Positions 47,372 through 55,701 of a stretch of 64,000 nucleotides of DNA are shown here, one piece after another. The translations under genes and the position numbers were made by a program. This DNA is from Fabrea salina (Eukaryota; Ciliophora; Heterotrichea; Heterotrichida; Fabreidae): NCBI GenBank assembly GCA_022984795.1, contig JALIHJ010000003.1, positions 248,001-312,000 on the forward strand, in the 5' to 3' direction. How positions within the stretch are numbered: position 1 is the first letter of the stretch; each line of letters opens with the position of its first letter. The notes below the pieces were generated by a model. That model saw nothing but the letters and a program-made list of their open reading frames with translations, was not told the origin of the DNA and made no database searches.

Positions 47372-49111
47372 ATGTACTTATTCGTTTTAGGAATACTAGG
47401 AGTTTTGGGAGCTCCAATTTATGAGTGGCAGCAAGTGAAGGACTCTAGGGGACTCTTGCCCAACCAAAGAGGAGGTCACTCAGCAGTAGTCATAGGAAGA
47501 CTCCTTTACATCTTTGGGGGCTGCAATGAGTACATGCAGTGCTTTAATGACTTGCACTCTTTTGACACAAGCACTAAGACTTGGGCCAGACTCAACTCAA
47601 CTGGAACTCCTCCTAGTCCACGCGGAGGCCACTCTGCTGTTTTAGTTGGCACTCGCATGTTGGTCTTTGGAGGGAGTTCCCAGTCCTTCCACTACAATGA
47701 CTTGCATGAGTACGATGCTGTGAATGACCACTGGCAAATTTTGTTTCCTGAAGGACAGAAACCTTTAGGTCGCTCAAACCACGCTGCTGATCTAGACGAA
47801 GAAACCCACATGGTTGTTTTTGGAGGCTACAGTCAAAAAGGCTACTTAAACGATGTTTGGATTTACACTCCTTATTTAAACAAGTGGAGTAAGTATGAAG
47901 CCTCGGGAGAGCTGCCTTCTCCTAGAGAACTTTCTTCAATGAACATAGTGGGCAGACAAGCTTATGTTTACGGTGGCTTCCACGAAGGCGGAGTAAGCAC
48001 TGAGCTTTATTCGTTAAACCTTGAATTGATGGTCTGGAAAATAGTCCAAGACGGTGGGTTTTTGCCTGAGGGCAGAGAAGGTCACTTGAGTTTAAGGATA
48101 GGGGACTTCCTTTTTGTGTACGGAGGTTGTGATTTTGGACTTGATACTTGCTATAACCGACTTTATGTTTTGGACTTAGTTACTATGTGGTGGACCAAGC
48201 TAGAAAACAACCCTCCCCTTCCCCACCCTTTAGAACGTTTGGCTGGAGGAAACGTTGCTGGGCACATTTATATATTTGGTGGCTGCTTTCTTAACTCTCC
48301 TTGCTACAACAGTATGTATTTAATCAACACTGGTGTGGTCTGCCCTTACAATTGCTCAGACACAGGGGCTTGTCTTGGGGACCTTTGTGTCTGCCAGCAA
48401 GGTTACATAGGTAACGAGTGCGAAATCAAAACAAAGTGTCAAGAAGACTGCTTGGGTAGAGGACTGTGCACTTGGTCAGCTAAGTGCGACTGCTATCCAG
48501 GCTACAAAGGTGAGTACTGCCAGTACACTGTGGGTTGTCCAAATAACTGCACCAGCCAAACTGCAGGGGTTTGCCAGGTCAACGGAGAGTGCTTGTGCAA
48601 TAAAGGCTACTCAGGGCCCTCTTGTGAATGCGAGTGTGTCCACGGGTACTGTTACTCAGAGGGGTGTTACTGCGAGTATGGTTGGAAAGGAGACAAGTGC
48701 GACATTCCAGAGACTCAAGAAAAACCAGTTTCCCAAAAAGTTTCCTCAGGAGCCAGAAGTTACACACAACAAAGTTCCCCTTGTTCCAAGAAGTGCGTCC
48801 ATGGAACTTGTGTAAGTGGTAAGTGCGAGTGCTATCAAGGATTCGAAGGTCAGTTTTGCAATACTACTCAAAAGGTCAAGGAGTCCAAGCAAGCCTGTGA
48901 GTGCTATAATGGAGTCTGCGAAAATAATATTTGTTACTGTTGGCCAGGCTACACAGACAATGCCTGCAGCACTAAAGTAAGTGGAGTGAGTTGGACTTGG
49001 ACTGCAGTTCTGGGAGCACTGTCCCTGGGAGTTGGGCTGGTTCTGGGAGTTCTGTTTTATTACTCGCAAAATAAAAGAAAAGAGTCAGAAGAACTTCCTC
49101 TGATTCAATAA
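47372..49111 (+). CDS. Kelch-repeat/EGF-like type I membrane protein
   Basis: A 579-residue surface or vacuolar protein. The signal peptide is MYLFVLGILGVLGAPIYEW. Six Kelch repeats form a propeller (about 20-320; RGGHSAVVIGRLLYIFGG, HMVVFGGYSQKGYLNDVWIY). Cys-rich EGF-like modules follow (about 325-530; CVCQQGYIGNECE, CDCYPGYKGEYCQ, CECYQGFEGQFC). One transmembrane helix (TAVLGALSLGVGLVLGVLFY) and a short cytosolic tail ending in LPLIQ close the protein. The architecture recalls attractin/MEGF8-like adhesion proteins. Upstream in-frame codons lack a good start. Divergent from the coiled-coil/EF-hand gene by 28 bp. Confidence 0.88.
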   Translation: MYLFVLGILGVLGAPIYEWQQVKDSRGLLPNQRGGHSAVVIGRLLYIFGGCNEYMQCFNDLHSFDTSTKTWARLNSTGTPPSPRGGHSAVLVGTRMLVFGGSSQSFHYNDLHEYDAVNDHWQILFPEGQKPLGRSNHAADLDEETHMVVFGGYSQKGYLNDVWIYTPYLNKWSKYEASGELPSPRELSSMNIVGRQAYVYGGFHEGGVSTELYSLNLELMVWKIVQDGGFLPEGREGHLSLRIGDFLFVYGGCDFGLDTCYNRLYVLDLVTMWWTKLENNPPLPHPLERLAGGNVAGHIYIFGGCFLNSPCYNSMYLINTGVVCPYNCSDTGACLGDLCVCQQGYIGNECEIKTKCQEDCLGRGLCTWSAKCDCYPGYKGEYCQYTVGCPNNCTSQTAGVCQVNGECLCNKGYSGPSCECECVHGYCYSEGCYCEYGWKGDKCDIPETQEKPVSQKVSSGARSYTQQSSPCSKKCVHGTCVSGKCECYQGFEGQFCNTTQKVKESKQACECYNGVCENNICYCWPGYTDNACSTKVSGVSWTWTAVLGALSLGVGLVLGVLFYYSQNKRKESEELPLIQ

Positions 49112-49125
49112 TTAAATTACTGGGT

Positions 49126-49533
49126 TTAAGATGTTTTTGGTCCGTGTTTCTCGCAGTCACTGTTTCCAGTACTGCCTTCAAGTTTCTGATTTAATTCATT
49201 TTGGGGACTTAGGTTACTCTGGGCTTTGCTTCGGTTTTTTTTATACTTGAACCTTACAAATTGAGCTACTTCATTATCAGAAGGGGAAGGGTCTGAATAT
49301 AAAAGGGCAGAGGGACTCAGTGGCTCTGTGAAGTTAAGTGGAATAGGGGGAGGCTTCTTTACCTTCTTTTCTTCTGTGCCACTTGGTGCTCTTTCGGATA
49401 AACTTATTTTGTCTAACTTATACTTAGTTTCATCTAGTTCCTGTTTGCTCTCTAGGTCACTAGAGCACCCTGCATTGTATTTCTCTGAAATTTCTTTAAC
49501 GCAAGGCAGACACTTTAAAATAAAGTTTTTCAT
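49126..49533 (-). CDS. Hypothetical Ser/Pro-rich protein (135 aa)
   Basis: A 135-residue protein from ATG 49533 (MKNFILKCLPCVKEISEKYN), with a hydrophobic Cys-containing start that could be lipid-modified. The rest is disordered, Pro/Ser/Lys-rich (EKKVKKPPPIPLNF; ALLYSDPSPSDNE). No family recognised. A longer upstream reading overlaps the divergent RCL1 gene and is rejected. 31 bp separate the two ATGs. Confidence 0.5.
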   Translation of the reverse strand: MKNFILKCLPCVKEISEKYNAGCSSDLESKQELDETKYKLDKISLSERAPSGTEEKKVKKPPPIPLNFTEPLSPSALLYSDPSPSDNEVAQFVRFKYKKNRSKAQSNLSPQNELNQKLEGSTGNSDCEKHGPKTS

Positions 49534-49564
49534 TTGTAACAATATCTGGATACTAATTATTGAA

Positions 49565-50698
49565 ATGGAACTAAAAGGAAGTGCTAACCTCAGATACCGA
49601 GTGGTGCTGTCTGCTTTAACAGGGAGTCCTTTAACAATAACACACATTAGACACAAAGACGACTACCCAGGACTGCAGAACTCAGAAGTGAACTTTCTCG
49701 AACTAGTGTCCAAAATCACAAACGGGACCCAAGTTACTATTAACCAGACAGGGACAGAACTTAGGTTTGTGCCTGGAATCATCACTAACAACTCTTCCCT
49801 AGACACTATTTCTCACAACTGCGACAAACACAGAGGACTTGCTTACTACTTAGAACCAGTGATCCTTATTGCTCTTTTTGGCAAGCATTCCTTGAACCTC
49901 CAACTAAGAGGAGTTTCTAACCTGCCCAACGACTTGAGCTTAGATTATATCCAGTTAGTTGTAGTTCCACTGCTCAAAAGCATCGGGATCGACAATGTGG
50001 ACCTTAAAATCAGTTCAAGAGGCGAAAACGCCCTTGTGACCCTTAAAGTCAAACCCCTCCGCAAAATAGAAACCCCCATTCAACTCACAGACACTGGAAA
50101 GATCAAGCGAGTCAGAGGAATAGCTTACTCGTCTAGAATCAACGTCCAAATGGCCAACAGAGTAGCCTATGCAGCCAAAGGCCAACTACTGCACTTTTTG
50201 CCAGACGTGTGGATCCAAACAGACCACCAGAAGTCAGAAACTCCCTTACTTGGAGTCACTCTGGTTGCAGAAACAACCACTAAGAGTCTTTTGAGCGGAG
50301 AGTTTTTAAGAGGTGAAGAAAGCAGCTTTGAGTACTTGGAAAGTGAAGTTCCTGAAGACCTAGGCACTCTGAGTGTACTGTCTTTGTTGGAAGAACTCAC
50401 TCAAGGAGCTTCGATTGACACAGGAGTGCAGTGCTTGGTTTTGCTGCTGATGGCACTTAGTACTTCCCAGAGTTCAGTTAGGTGCGCTAGACTTACTCCC
50501 CAAGCTATAGACTTAATGCGTTTGATTAAACAAGTACTTAAAGTAGAGTTCAAGTTCGAAGACTTGCCTAATCCAGGTGAAGACGAAGTAGAGGAAGACC
50601 AGTACTTAGAAGAACCCCTGAGAGAAAACCTCCCCAGAAACGTTATTTTGTCTTGCACAGGAATTGCTTATGAAAACATGGCAAGAATAGCATTTTAA
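49565..50698 (+). CDS. RCL1: RCL1, RNA 3'-phosphate-cyclase-like rRNA processing protein
   Basis: A 377-residue nucleolar protein of the 90S processome involved in 18S rRNA maturation (A2 cleavage). RTC/RCL1 family features are the start FKGSxxxR-like LKGSANLRYRVVLSALTGSP, then FLELVSKITNGTQVTINQTG, RGLAYYLEPVILIALFGKHS, VRGIAYSSRINVQMANR and a C-terminal IDTGVQCLVLLLMALS. The catalytic His of true cyclases is not evident, which favours RCL1 over RTCA. The stop codon is immediately followed by the stop of the convergent sphingomyelinase-like gene (0 bp). Confidence 0.9.
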   Translation: MELKGSANLRYRVVLSALTGSPLTITHIRHKDDYPGLQNSEVNFLELVSKITNGTQVTINQTGTELRFVPGIITNNSSLDTISHNCDKHRGLAYYLEPVILIALFGKHSLNLQLRGVSNLPNDLSLDYIQLVVVPLLKSIGIDNVDLKISSRGENALVTLKVKPLRKIETPIQLTDTGKIKRVRGIAYSSRINVQMANRVAYAAKGQLLHFLPDVWIQTDHQKSETPLLGVTLVAETTTKSLLSGEFLRGEESSFEYLESEVPEDLGTLSVLSLLEELTQGASIDTGVQCLVLLLMALSTSQSSVRCARLTPQAIDLMRLIKQVLKVEFKFEDLPNPGEDEVEEDQYLEEPLRENLPRNVILSCTGIAYENMARIAF

Positions 50699-51658
50699 TT
50701 ACCAATAAAAAAGAGCTTGCAAACCAGCATGGTCACTCATTTGGGTGAAGGGTTCATTTTCTACGTAAAAAGGCACCACTTCCGTTTGCTCGAAGTCAAT
50801 CTTAGTCTCTTCTTCTATTTCTCCAAACAACAAAACGTAGTCAATGCTTTCGTCGGAGTTCTGCACCCTTGGAGCTGTAAGCACTCTTTCGAGCGGCTGT
50901 CCTTTCTCATCAACTCTTCCGTAAGTGCTAGGACTTTCTCCGTACCTTTCACGCATGATGTCCCTGACTTTAACTCTGCCTTCTCCTGAAAGTATACTCA
51001 TGCACTCTGCGTACTCGTCTTGGTAGTCAATGTCCTCTGAAAACACTCTAGGTTTGCTTTCTGCTCTCGCGTCAATGTTTAAGTCACCTAGGAGCAACAC
51101 AGTTCCTTTTTCGGGGGCTTTGTGGTCCATGAACCTTCTGATTTCTTGGAGTTGAGTCCTTCTAACATTGCGGTAGCTTCTGTACTTTTGGAAGTTAGAA
51201 GTGCTGTATGAAGCTTGCATGTGTGTGGAAAACACATGGAAGGTCTTGGTGTCCACAGCTACTTGGGTGTAGAGACAGCCTTTCTGGCTCAAGCTGTCAG
51301 TGTCCATGGAGTCGCTGTACGTTTCAAAGTCAGTTTGCACAATAGGGTACTTACTCAGAACTAAAAGACCGCCATCTACTAAACTGCCTTCGAGCCAGCC
51401 TGGGTTGGGGCTTTCAGCCATATAGAAGAAACCCATTTCTCTAGCTGCCCTTTTGAGTTTTTCTTTTCGCGAAGAAAAGCTAGCAAACATTTCTTGCAGA
51501 CAAATTAAGTCGTAGCTTTGCATGCAGTTCTGAATGAAGTAGTTAAGTCTGGCGTTTTTATGGTCGCTTGAGTTAGTTTTGACGAAAGGAGGCCTTAAGA
51601 AGATGTTTAGAGTCAGTACTTTTAAACTGAAACGATGCTTAGCAATAGCCTTTTCCAT
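50699..51658 (-). CDS. Neutral sphingomyelinase-like EEP-family phosphodiesterase
   Basis: A 319-residue Mg2+-dependent phosphodiesterase of the endonuclease/exonuclease/phosphatase fold. Active-site segments are LKVLTLNIFLRPP (Asn), LICLQEMF (metal-binding Glu), FHVFSTHMQAS, LLLGDLNIDARAESKP (Asp/Asn) and the terminal MSDHAGLQALF (catalytic Asp-His). Substrate is inferred: similarity to nSMase2/bacterial SMase suggests sphingomyelin, but other phosphodiester substrates are possible. No membrane segment is visible. The next minus gene ends 3 bp upstream of its ATG. Confidence 0.75.
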   Translation of the reverse strand: MEKAIAKHRFSLKVLTLNIFLRPPFVKTNSSDHKNARLNYFIQNCMQSYDLICLQEMFASFSSRKEKLKRAAREMGFFYMAESPNPGWLEGSLVDGGLLVLSKYPIVQTDFETYSDSMDTDSLSQKGCLYTQVAVDTKTFHVFSTHMQASYSTSNFQKYRSYRNVRRTQLQEIRRFMDHKAPEKGTVLLLGDLNIDARAESKPRVFSEDIDYQDEYAECMSILSGEGRVKVRDIMRERYGESPSTYGRVDEKGQPLERVLTAPRVQNSDESIDYVLLFGEIEEETKIDFEQTEVVPFYVENEPFTQMSDHAGLQALFYW

Positions 51659-51661
51659 TTA

Positions 51662-52225
51662 TTAAACCCACTGCCACTTTGAAAGGTCAGGCACTTTTTG
51701 GACCTTTTCATTGATGTCTTCAACGTGGCTCCAAATGAGCTGTGTGTGTTCTTGTCCCAAGTTGTTTTCTGCCTCGTACACCACTTGCTCTATGAACTCT
51801 TGGGAGTCCTCTCTCCCCTCCAAACAGTCTAAAGTAAGTTCCCTAACTTCTTTCCAACTCCTTTGTAACTCCTTAAACACCTTCCAGTTCATTTCAGTCT
51901 CAAACAAAAAGTGTGCCCAGTGCAAGTTAAAGAACTCCATTTCCTGAGCAAACACCTTGGCGTTCTTTCTAGACAGTTGCCAGTAAAGAGGTGAAAGCTG
52001 CAGGTAAATAATGTTTAAGTAAGTAACTACTTTTTGAGGACTGCAGTAAACTTCAGGAAAGGAATCCGAAAACACGTAGTCCCTGGTGTGCAGAATTAAT
52101 GGTGTGTAGAGTTGCTTGCTAAACTCCAGTTTAAAGTTTCTGTAAAGGTTAACGCTTCTGTAGTTTTCAAAAGGAAGTTTAGTGCCTAGTTCAGGGGTCT
52201 TTTTGAAGAAGTTAAGTAACTTCAT
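51662..52225 (-). CDS. Hypothetical protein (187 aa)
   Basis: A 187-residue soluble, Trp/Glu-rich helical protein (LHWAHFLFETEMNWKVFKEL; SWKEVRELTLDCLEG). No family recognised. It starts MKLLNFFKKTPELG; its start codon lies inside an 18-bp sequence that is repeated at 53118-53135, at the far side of an insertion. The original divergent partner was probably the EF-hand gene at 53139. Confidence 0.65.
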   Translation of the reverse strand: MKLLNFFKKTPELGTKLPFENYRSVNLYRNFKLEFSKQLYTPLILHTRDYVFSDSFPEVYCSPQKVVTYLNIIYLQLSPLYWQLSRKNAKVFAQEMEFFNLHWAHFLFETEMNWKVFKELQRSWKEVRELTLDCLEGREDSQEFIEQVVYEAENNLGQEHTQLIWSHVEDINEKVQKVPDLSKWQWV

Positions 52226-52229
52226 CTTA
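52212..52229. repeat. 18-bp direct repeat, left copy
   Basis: TTAAGTAACTTCATCTTA, repeated exactly at 53118-53135. This copy contains the start codon (reverse complement CAT at 52223-52225) of the gene on its left. It behaves like a target-site duplication around the 888-bp body 52230-53117. Confidence 0.75.
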
Positions 52230-52237
52230 TTTATTTG

Positions 52238-53113
52238 TTATGTTATCAAGCCCTTGGGCCTTTTTAAAGTTACAGTGAGAGGGGTTTGCTTCGCGGGTCC
52301 TTTGTTTCGCTTGCATTTCCTCTTCTTCCGAGCACAGTCGTTTGGGTTTTTTGTGTTTGTTGTTTGTCTGGTGTCCATTTTTGTGCTTCTGGGTAGTTGA
52401 GGTTCTTTCTGTTTTTGTGAGAGATTCCTTCTTTGTTTTCTTGTGTCCAGTCTTGTTTCTTCGAAAGTTGTTTGGGCTTTGTCCCGTTTTGTCTTTTCTT
52501 CAACCATAATTGGTTCTTCATCGTCCAGGTTTCTCGTGATTGCATCGAACAATTTGTCTTCTTTGCTTTTTTCAGTGAGAGTTTCCTTGGTCTTTCTTTG
52601 TGGATTTTTTGTTGCGAGCTCCATGTCTTCATCCGGGTTCTCTTCCGTATTTAGCTCTAGGAGTACTTCCAGGTCCGAGTCTTCTTCTGAGTCTAGGTCT
52701 GTGTCTTCTTTCCAGCTTAGGTAAGAATCTATATCTGAGTCTGAGTTCTCCTCGAAGTCTGAGTCTTCGCTCCATTGGTCGTCTGAGTATTGCTCCTCTT
52801 CAGTTAAGGTCACAGAGCCCCGGAGGCTCCTGTGCTTTCTTAAGGTGTCTAGGAAGTTAGCGAAGTAATCGCAGCCTTTTGGCCTTTCTGTGCTTTCGTC
52901 ATCTGATGATTCTGAGTACATCATTTGATCCGTTATTTTTTTGATGTGATACTTCAGTGTTGACTTGTCTATTGTTAGGAAATTCGGGTCCCCTATCAAG
53001 TGTCTACCTTCGGGGGCCACATAAGCCATGTCTTGGACTAAATCCAGGACTTGGGTCTTCGAATCAGCATTCTCGATAACGCTTGTATTCGAAATTGTTT
53101 CCCGATTTTCCAT
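52238..53113 (-). CDS. Acidic/basic low-complexity protein within the insertion
   Basis: A 291-residue ORF from ATG 53113 (MENRETISNTSVIEN). An upstream in-frame ATG (53131) lies in the flanking repeat and belongs to the target sequence. Residues about 20-100 could be folded (YHIKKITDQMMYSESSDDES, then CDYFANFLDTLRKHRS). Residues 100-180 are very acidic (SDFEENSDSDIDSYLSWKED), and the rest is Lys/Arg/Thr-rich with a CARKKRKCKRNK cluster. The T/C-rich sense-complement and codon choice look unlike neighbouring genes. The protein resembles charged chromatin-associated or element-encoded proteins but matches no family I know. Confidence 0.55.
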   Translation of the reverse strand: MENRETISNTSVIENADSKTQVLDLVQDMAYVAPEGRHLIGDPNFLTIDKSTLKYHIKKITDQMMYSESSDDESTERPKGCDYFANFLDTLRKHRSLRGSVTLTEEEQYSDDQWSEDSDFEENSDSDIDSYLSWKEDTDLDSEEDSDLEVLLELNTEENPDEDMELATKNPQRKTKETLTEKSKEDKLFDAITRNLDDEEPIMVEEKTKRDKAQTTFEETRLDTRKQRRNLSQKQKEPQLPRSTKMDTRQTTNTKNPNDCARKKRKCKRNKGPAKQTPLTVTLKRPKGLIT

Positions 53114-53117
53114 TTTT

Positions 53118-53135
53118 TTAAGTAACTTCATCTTA
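53118..53135. repeat. 18-bp direct repeat, right copy
   Basis: TTAAGTAACTTCATCTTA, identical to 52212-52229 and followed by ATA and the ATG of the EF-hand gene. Confidence 0.75.
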
Positions 53136-53138
53136 ATA

Positions 53139-53888
53139 ATGAAAAAAAGCAAAGAACTTAACAGTCGGAGTCCTGAACCGAAAAGAAACGAAACCAGTTC
53201 TACCAGCAAAAACATCAAAAACATCTCCATCAACTCTAAAGAAAGATTCAAACCTAGCAACCTCGAAACCAAAAACTTACTTAAAAAAGAAGAACCTGAA
53301 AACTTGTATAGAACCAACCCCAGTGCTTCCGAAGGACCTCCTGAAGTCTACCTCCACAGGAACTCCAAAGGTGGAGTTTACATCCACGAAAAAGACATTG
53401 AAGGCCTTTTCAGGTTCATCGACCCGCAAGGATTCGGAACCATCACAATGCAAGACATCAAAAAAAGAGTCTCTAGTTTTGCCAGAGAAATGACTACAAG
53501 GGACTACAAGTTCCTCATGTCTGGCAAAAACACCATAACTATCAGGGAACTTATGGAAATACTTGAGTACAACGAACTCGAAGACTTCGACCCAGTAGCT
53601 GAGGCTTTTAAGTTTTTCGACCCTGAAGAAACGGGTTACGTGGACCTCAGGAAACTCAAAGAAATATTCAAACAACTAGGCTACGAAGAACTAACCCAAG
53701 GCGACCTACAAATCTTGGTGGAGTGTGCAGACGCAGACTTAGACGGCAAAATTTGTCTCGAAGACTTCCGAAGACTCATTCCTATCCACGAACCCGAAGA
53801 GCAGCACTCTAAAAACGTGAACTTAGTTTATGATCCCCAAGTGCACGAGCAGTTTAAGTCCAACATTCTTAACTTAGGCAATAACTAA
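53139..53888 (+). CDS. EF-hand calcium-binding protein (centrin/calmodulin-like core)
   Basis: A 249-residue protein. A basic disordered N-terminus of about 85 residues precedes four EF-hand-like units. The last has a proper loop (DADLDGKICLED); the third (DPEETGYVDLRK) and first (DPQGFGTITMQD) are degenerate; the second (MSGKNTITIREL) is poor. The helix-loop-helix spacing and IFKQLGYEELTQGDLQILVE resemble centrins of the ciliate infraciliary lattice, but the long N-terminus is extra. I start at ATG 53139; the upstream open frame lies in the insertion. Confidence 0.8.
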   Translation: MKKSKELNSRSPEPKRNETSSTSKNIKNISINSKERFKPSNLETKNLLKKEEPENLYRTNPSASEGPPEVYLHRNSKGGVYIHEKDIEGLFRFIDPQGFGTITMQDIKKRVSSFAREMTTRDYKFLMSGKNTITIRELMEILEYNELEDFDPVAEAFKFFDPEETGYVDLRKLKEIFKQLGYEELTQGDLQILVECADADLDGKICLEDFRRLIPIHEPEEQHSKNVNLVYDPQVHEQFKSNILNLGNN

Positions 53889-53914
53889 GTGTTCTGGTGA
53901 TTGTCAACTTAAAA

Positions 53915-54301
53915 ATGTCGAAAGCCTGGGAACTATACAAAAGGCCAACAGAGAAGCAAGGAGAACTTCTGGACTTAAGGGGAATGGGAGAAGTTAGGTA
54001 CTACGACGAAAACCAGTTCTTCGACCTAGAAAACACTCGGAGTCCTATGTTTTGGCTCAAAATGGGGTTCTTCTACGCTATAGGGTTGTCGAGTTACTTC
54101 TACTGCGGAAAGCACTCTAAAGCACAGAGGTGGTGTTCTACAGCTATTTTGACTGCAGTGCCTATGTGCATTCTTATGTGCAGGAAAGGAGACGACTCTG
54201 CCATTGGGCATCTGCGCAACCGCAGTTTGGAAGAGCGTTTGGAGTTCTACCCAGCCACTAGAAGGGCCCTTGAAAGAGCTATCCAGGACGTTTCTTCCTA
54301 A
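53915..54301 (+). CDS. Small membrane protein (128 aa)
   Basis: A 128-residue protein from ATG 53915 (MSKAWELYKRPTEKQG) after ACTTAAAA. Two hydrophobic helices (FWLKMGFFYAIGLSSYFYCG; CSTAILTAVPMCILMC) are separated by a short basic loop, then a charged C-terminus (RNRSLEERLEFYPATRRA). It could be a mitochondrial inner-membrane or respiratory accessory protein, but I recognise no family. 26 bp after the EF-hand gene, same strand. Confidence 0.65.
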   Translation: MSKAWELYKRPTEKQGELLDLRGMGEVRYYDENQFFDLENTRSPMFWLKMGFFYAIGLSSYFYCGKHSKAQRWCSTAILTAVPMCILMCRKGDDSAIGHLRNRSLEERLEFYPATRRALERAIQDVSS

Positions 54302-54356
54302 GCAGTAACCAACTTAATATTAGAAAATATGTTGCTGGCACTTATAATTAGAAGAA

Positions 54357-55133
54357 ATGAATCCTTTTTGCGGAATTAACAGTAACTACCTGGAAAAATA
54401 TGACTACTACCATGTAGAAGGAGATATTTGGTTAATTCCTTGTAAATTCAACAGTCAAAGTAACAACTTCAGCGCACTTTTAAGACCCTCGGAAGTAGGC
54501 ACAGAATACTTAGGAAATAATAAAAGGTTTCCTTGGAGCGAACAAGAAGACAAACTCCTGCAGAACTTAGTTGACCAATTAGGAAGCAGACAGTGGACCC
54601 AAATTGCTAAGCAAATCAACTCCATCATGTACAATGAAAAACCCATTCGACAAGGCCGACAATGTCGTGAAAGGTGGATCAATCACCTCAACCCCGGACT
54701 CAAAAAAGGCAGTTGGACTCGCGAAGAAGACATCACCATCCTCCAAACCCAACTTGAAATTGGCAACAAGTGGAGCGAAATTGCCAAACTACTACCTGGC
54801 CGCAACGAAAACAGTGTGAAAAACAGGTTTAAAAGCATGATTTCTAGAGCAGAGAAACAGTGGCCTTCAGACACAGACATTGTGTCTGCCTTGCTGGCCA
54901 GCATAAAAGGCCAAGAAATCGAGGTCCAGGAAGGCAACTCTATCCAACTGTACTCCCCAGTTATAGGCAAAAGAGACTCTTTGCAATCGCACAAGCCCAG
55001 AAGTCCACCTTCTAACTCAGAAGTGGCTCAAGTCAGAAACACCCTTAGCTACATTACCTCTATGGACTTGCCTGAAGACGACCTTATGGATGTTGAAGAA
55101 GCTTTTTCTCCTTCATCCTTTTTGTCTAAGTAA
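54357..55133 (+). CDS. R2R3-type MYB DNA-binding protein
   Basis: A 258-residue putative transcription factor. Repeat 1 (about 60-115): RFPWSEQEDKLLQNLV with regularly spaced Trp, then QWTQIAKQIN and RQCRERWINHLNPGL. Repeat 2 (about 116-165): GSWTREEDITILQTQLEIGN, then KWSEIAKLLPGRNENSVKNR. This is the c-MYB/R2R3 arrangement with the RxxRQCRERWxNHL core intact. A short N-terminal domain contains CKFNSQSNNF, and the C-terminus is Ser/Pro-rich and acidic. The ATG follows a TATAATTAGAAGAA leader. Confidence 0.93.
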   Translation: MNPFCGINSNYLEKYDYYHVEGDIWLIPCKFNSQSNNFSALLRPSEVGTEYLGNNKRFPWSEQEDKLLQNLVDQLGSRQWTQIAKQINSIMYNEKPIRQGRQCRERWINHLNPGLKKGSWTREEDITILQTQLEIGNKWSEIAKLLPGRNENSVKNRFKSMISRAEKQWPSDTDIVSALLASIKGQEIEVQEGNSIQLYSPVIGKRDSLQSHKPRSPPSNSEVAQVRNTLSYITSMDLPEDDLMDVEEAFSPSSFLSK

Positions 55134-55138
55134 TAAAG

Positions 55139-55693
55139 ATGATTGAAGATAGAGTAGCAGGTAACTCTTGCATTTTTTGTTTGTTCCGCACAGCAACTCT
55201 GTGTTTGCTTTTTGCAGGGCTGGGCAGTTTGGCTGCAGGAATCGCTGTTTGTGCAGATGCGGAGAACTTCACTTGGTACAACGGAAGCTACATAGGTCTT
55301 GGAGTGTTTGTAGTTGTCCTAGCCGGTGTAGGGCACAAAACTAAGTATTCAGTTGCAGGACTGACTTGTTACTTACTAACTCTTATACTGGTGTTCCTTG
55401 CAGAGCTAGGGTTTACTCTCGGGATTATTTTTTACACTGACTACTCAAACATCCTTGGAGAAGAAAAGGCAAACGCAGTCAGGTACTCGCTTTTAGGGGG
55501 TTGTGGAATCATTCTGTTCTGCATTGTGGTGGGCTACTGCTACAGGAACAGCCTCAAAGACAGGGAGTTTTACGTCTACAACCAACCCCTTAAAAACACC
55601 ACCACTAACTACGAAACTCCCAAAACCAATGCGAAAAGACAGGAAATGGCTTCTAAGTACGACCAGCTAAAGTCCAAGTGGGCTAGTCAGTGA
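55139..55693 (+). CDS. Four-pass membrane protein (tetraspanin/claudin-like topology)
   Basis: A 184-residue protein with four hydrophobic helices (LCLLFAGLGSLAAGIAVC; IGLGVFVVVLAGVG; LTCYLLTLILVFLAELGFTL; GCGIILFCIVVGYCY). The loop between helices 1 and 2 contains NGSY (possible N-glycosylation). The cytosolic tail is Lys/Thr-rich. The topology resembles tetraspanins, but the CCG motif and large loop are absent. It ends with TGA. First of three closely packed plus-strand genes whose stops are all TGA. Confidence 0.7.
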   Translation: MIEDRVAGNSCIFCLFRTATLCLLFAGLGSLAAGIAVCADAENFTWYNGSYIGLGVFVVVLAGVGHKTKYSVAGLTCYLLTLILVFLAELGFTLGIIFYTDYSNILGEEKANAVRYSLLGGCGIILFCIVVGYCYRNSLKDREFYVYNQPLKNTTTNYETPKTNAKRQEMASKYDQLKSKWASQ

Positions 55694-55701
55694 TGTAATA
55701 A

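Larger units (their letters stand above)
52230..53135 (-). mobile_element. 888-bp gene-bearing insertion between 18-bp direct repeats
   Basis: The body 52230-53117 is flanked by exact 18-bp repeats (right copy 53118-53135 included here). Without the body and one repeat, the flanks would leave two divergent ATGs 7 bp apart, exactly the spacing style of this genome. The body is little more than one minus-strand ORF with about 4 nt of leader and about 8 nt (CAAATAAA) after the stop, like a compact mRNA copy. No terminal inverted repeats or transposase motifs were seen. An 18-bp duplication suits LINE-type retroposition of a transcript, although no long A-tail is present. It looks whole. Confidence 0.55.

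Noticed and set aside
52443-52860. Overlapping plus-strand frames opposite the insertion ORF
   Set aside because: They are Ser/Phe/Leu-rich complements of the acidic Asp/Glu/Ser codons; no start context or domain.
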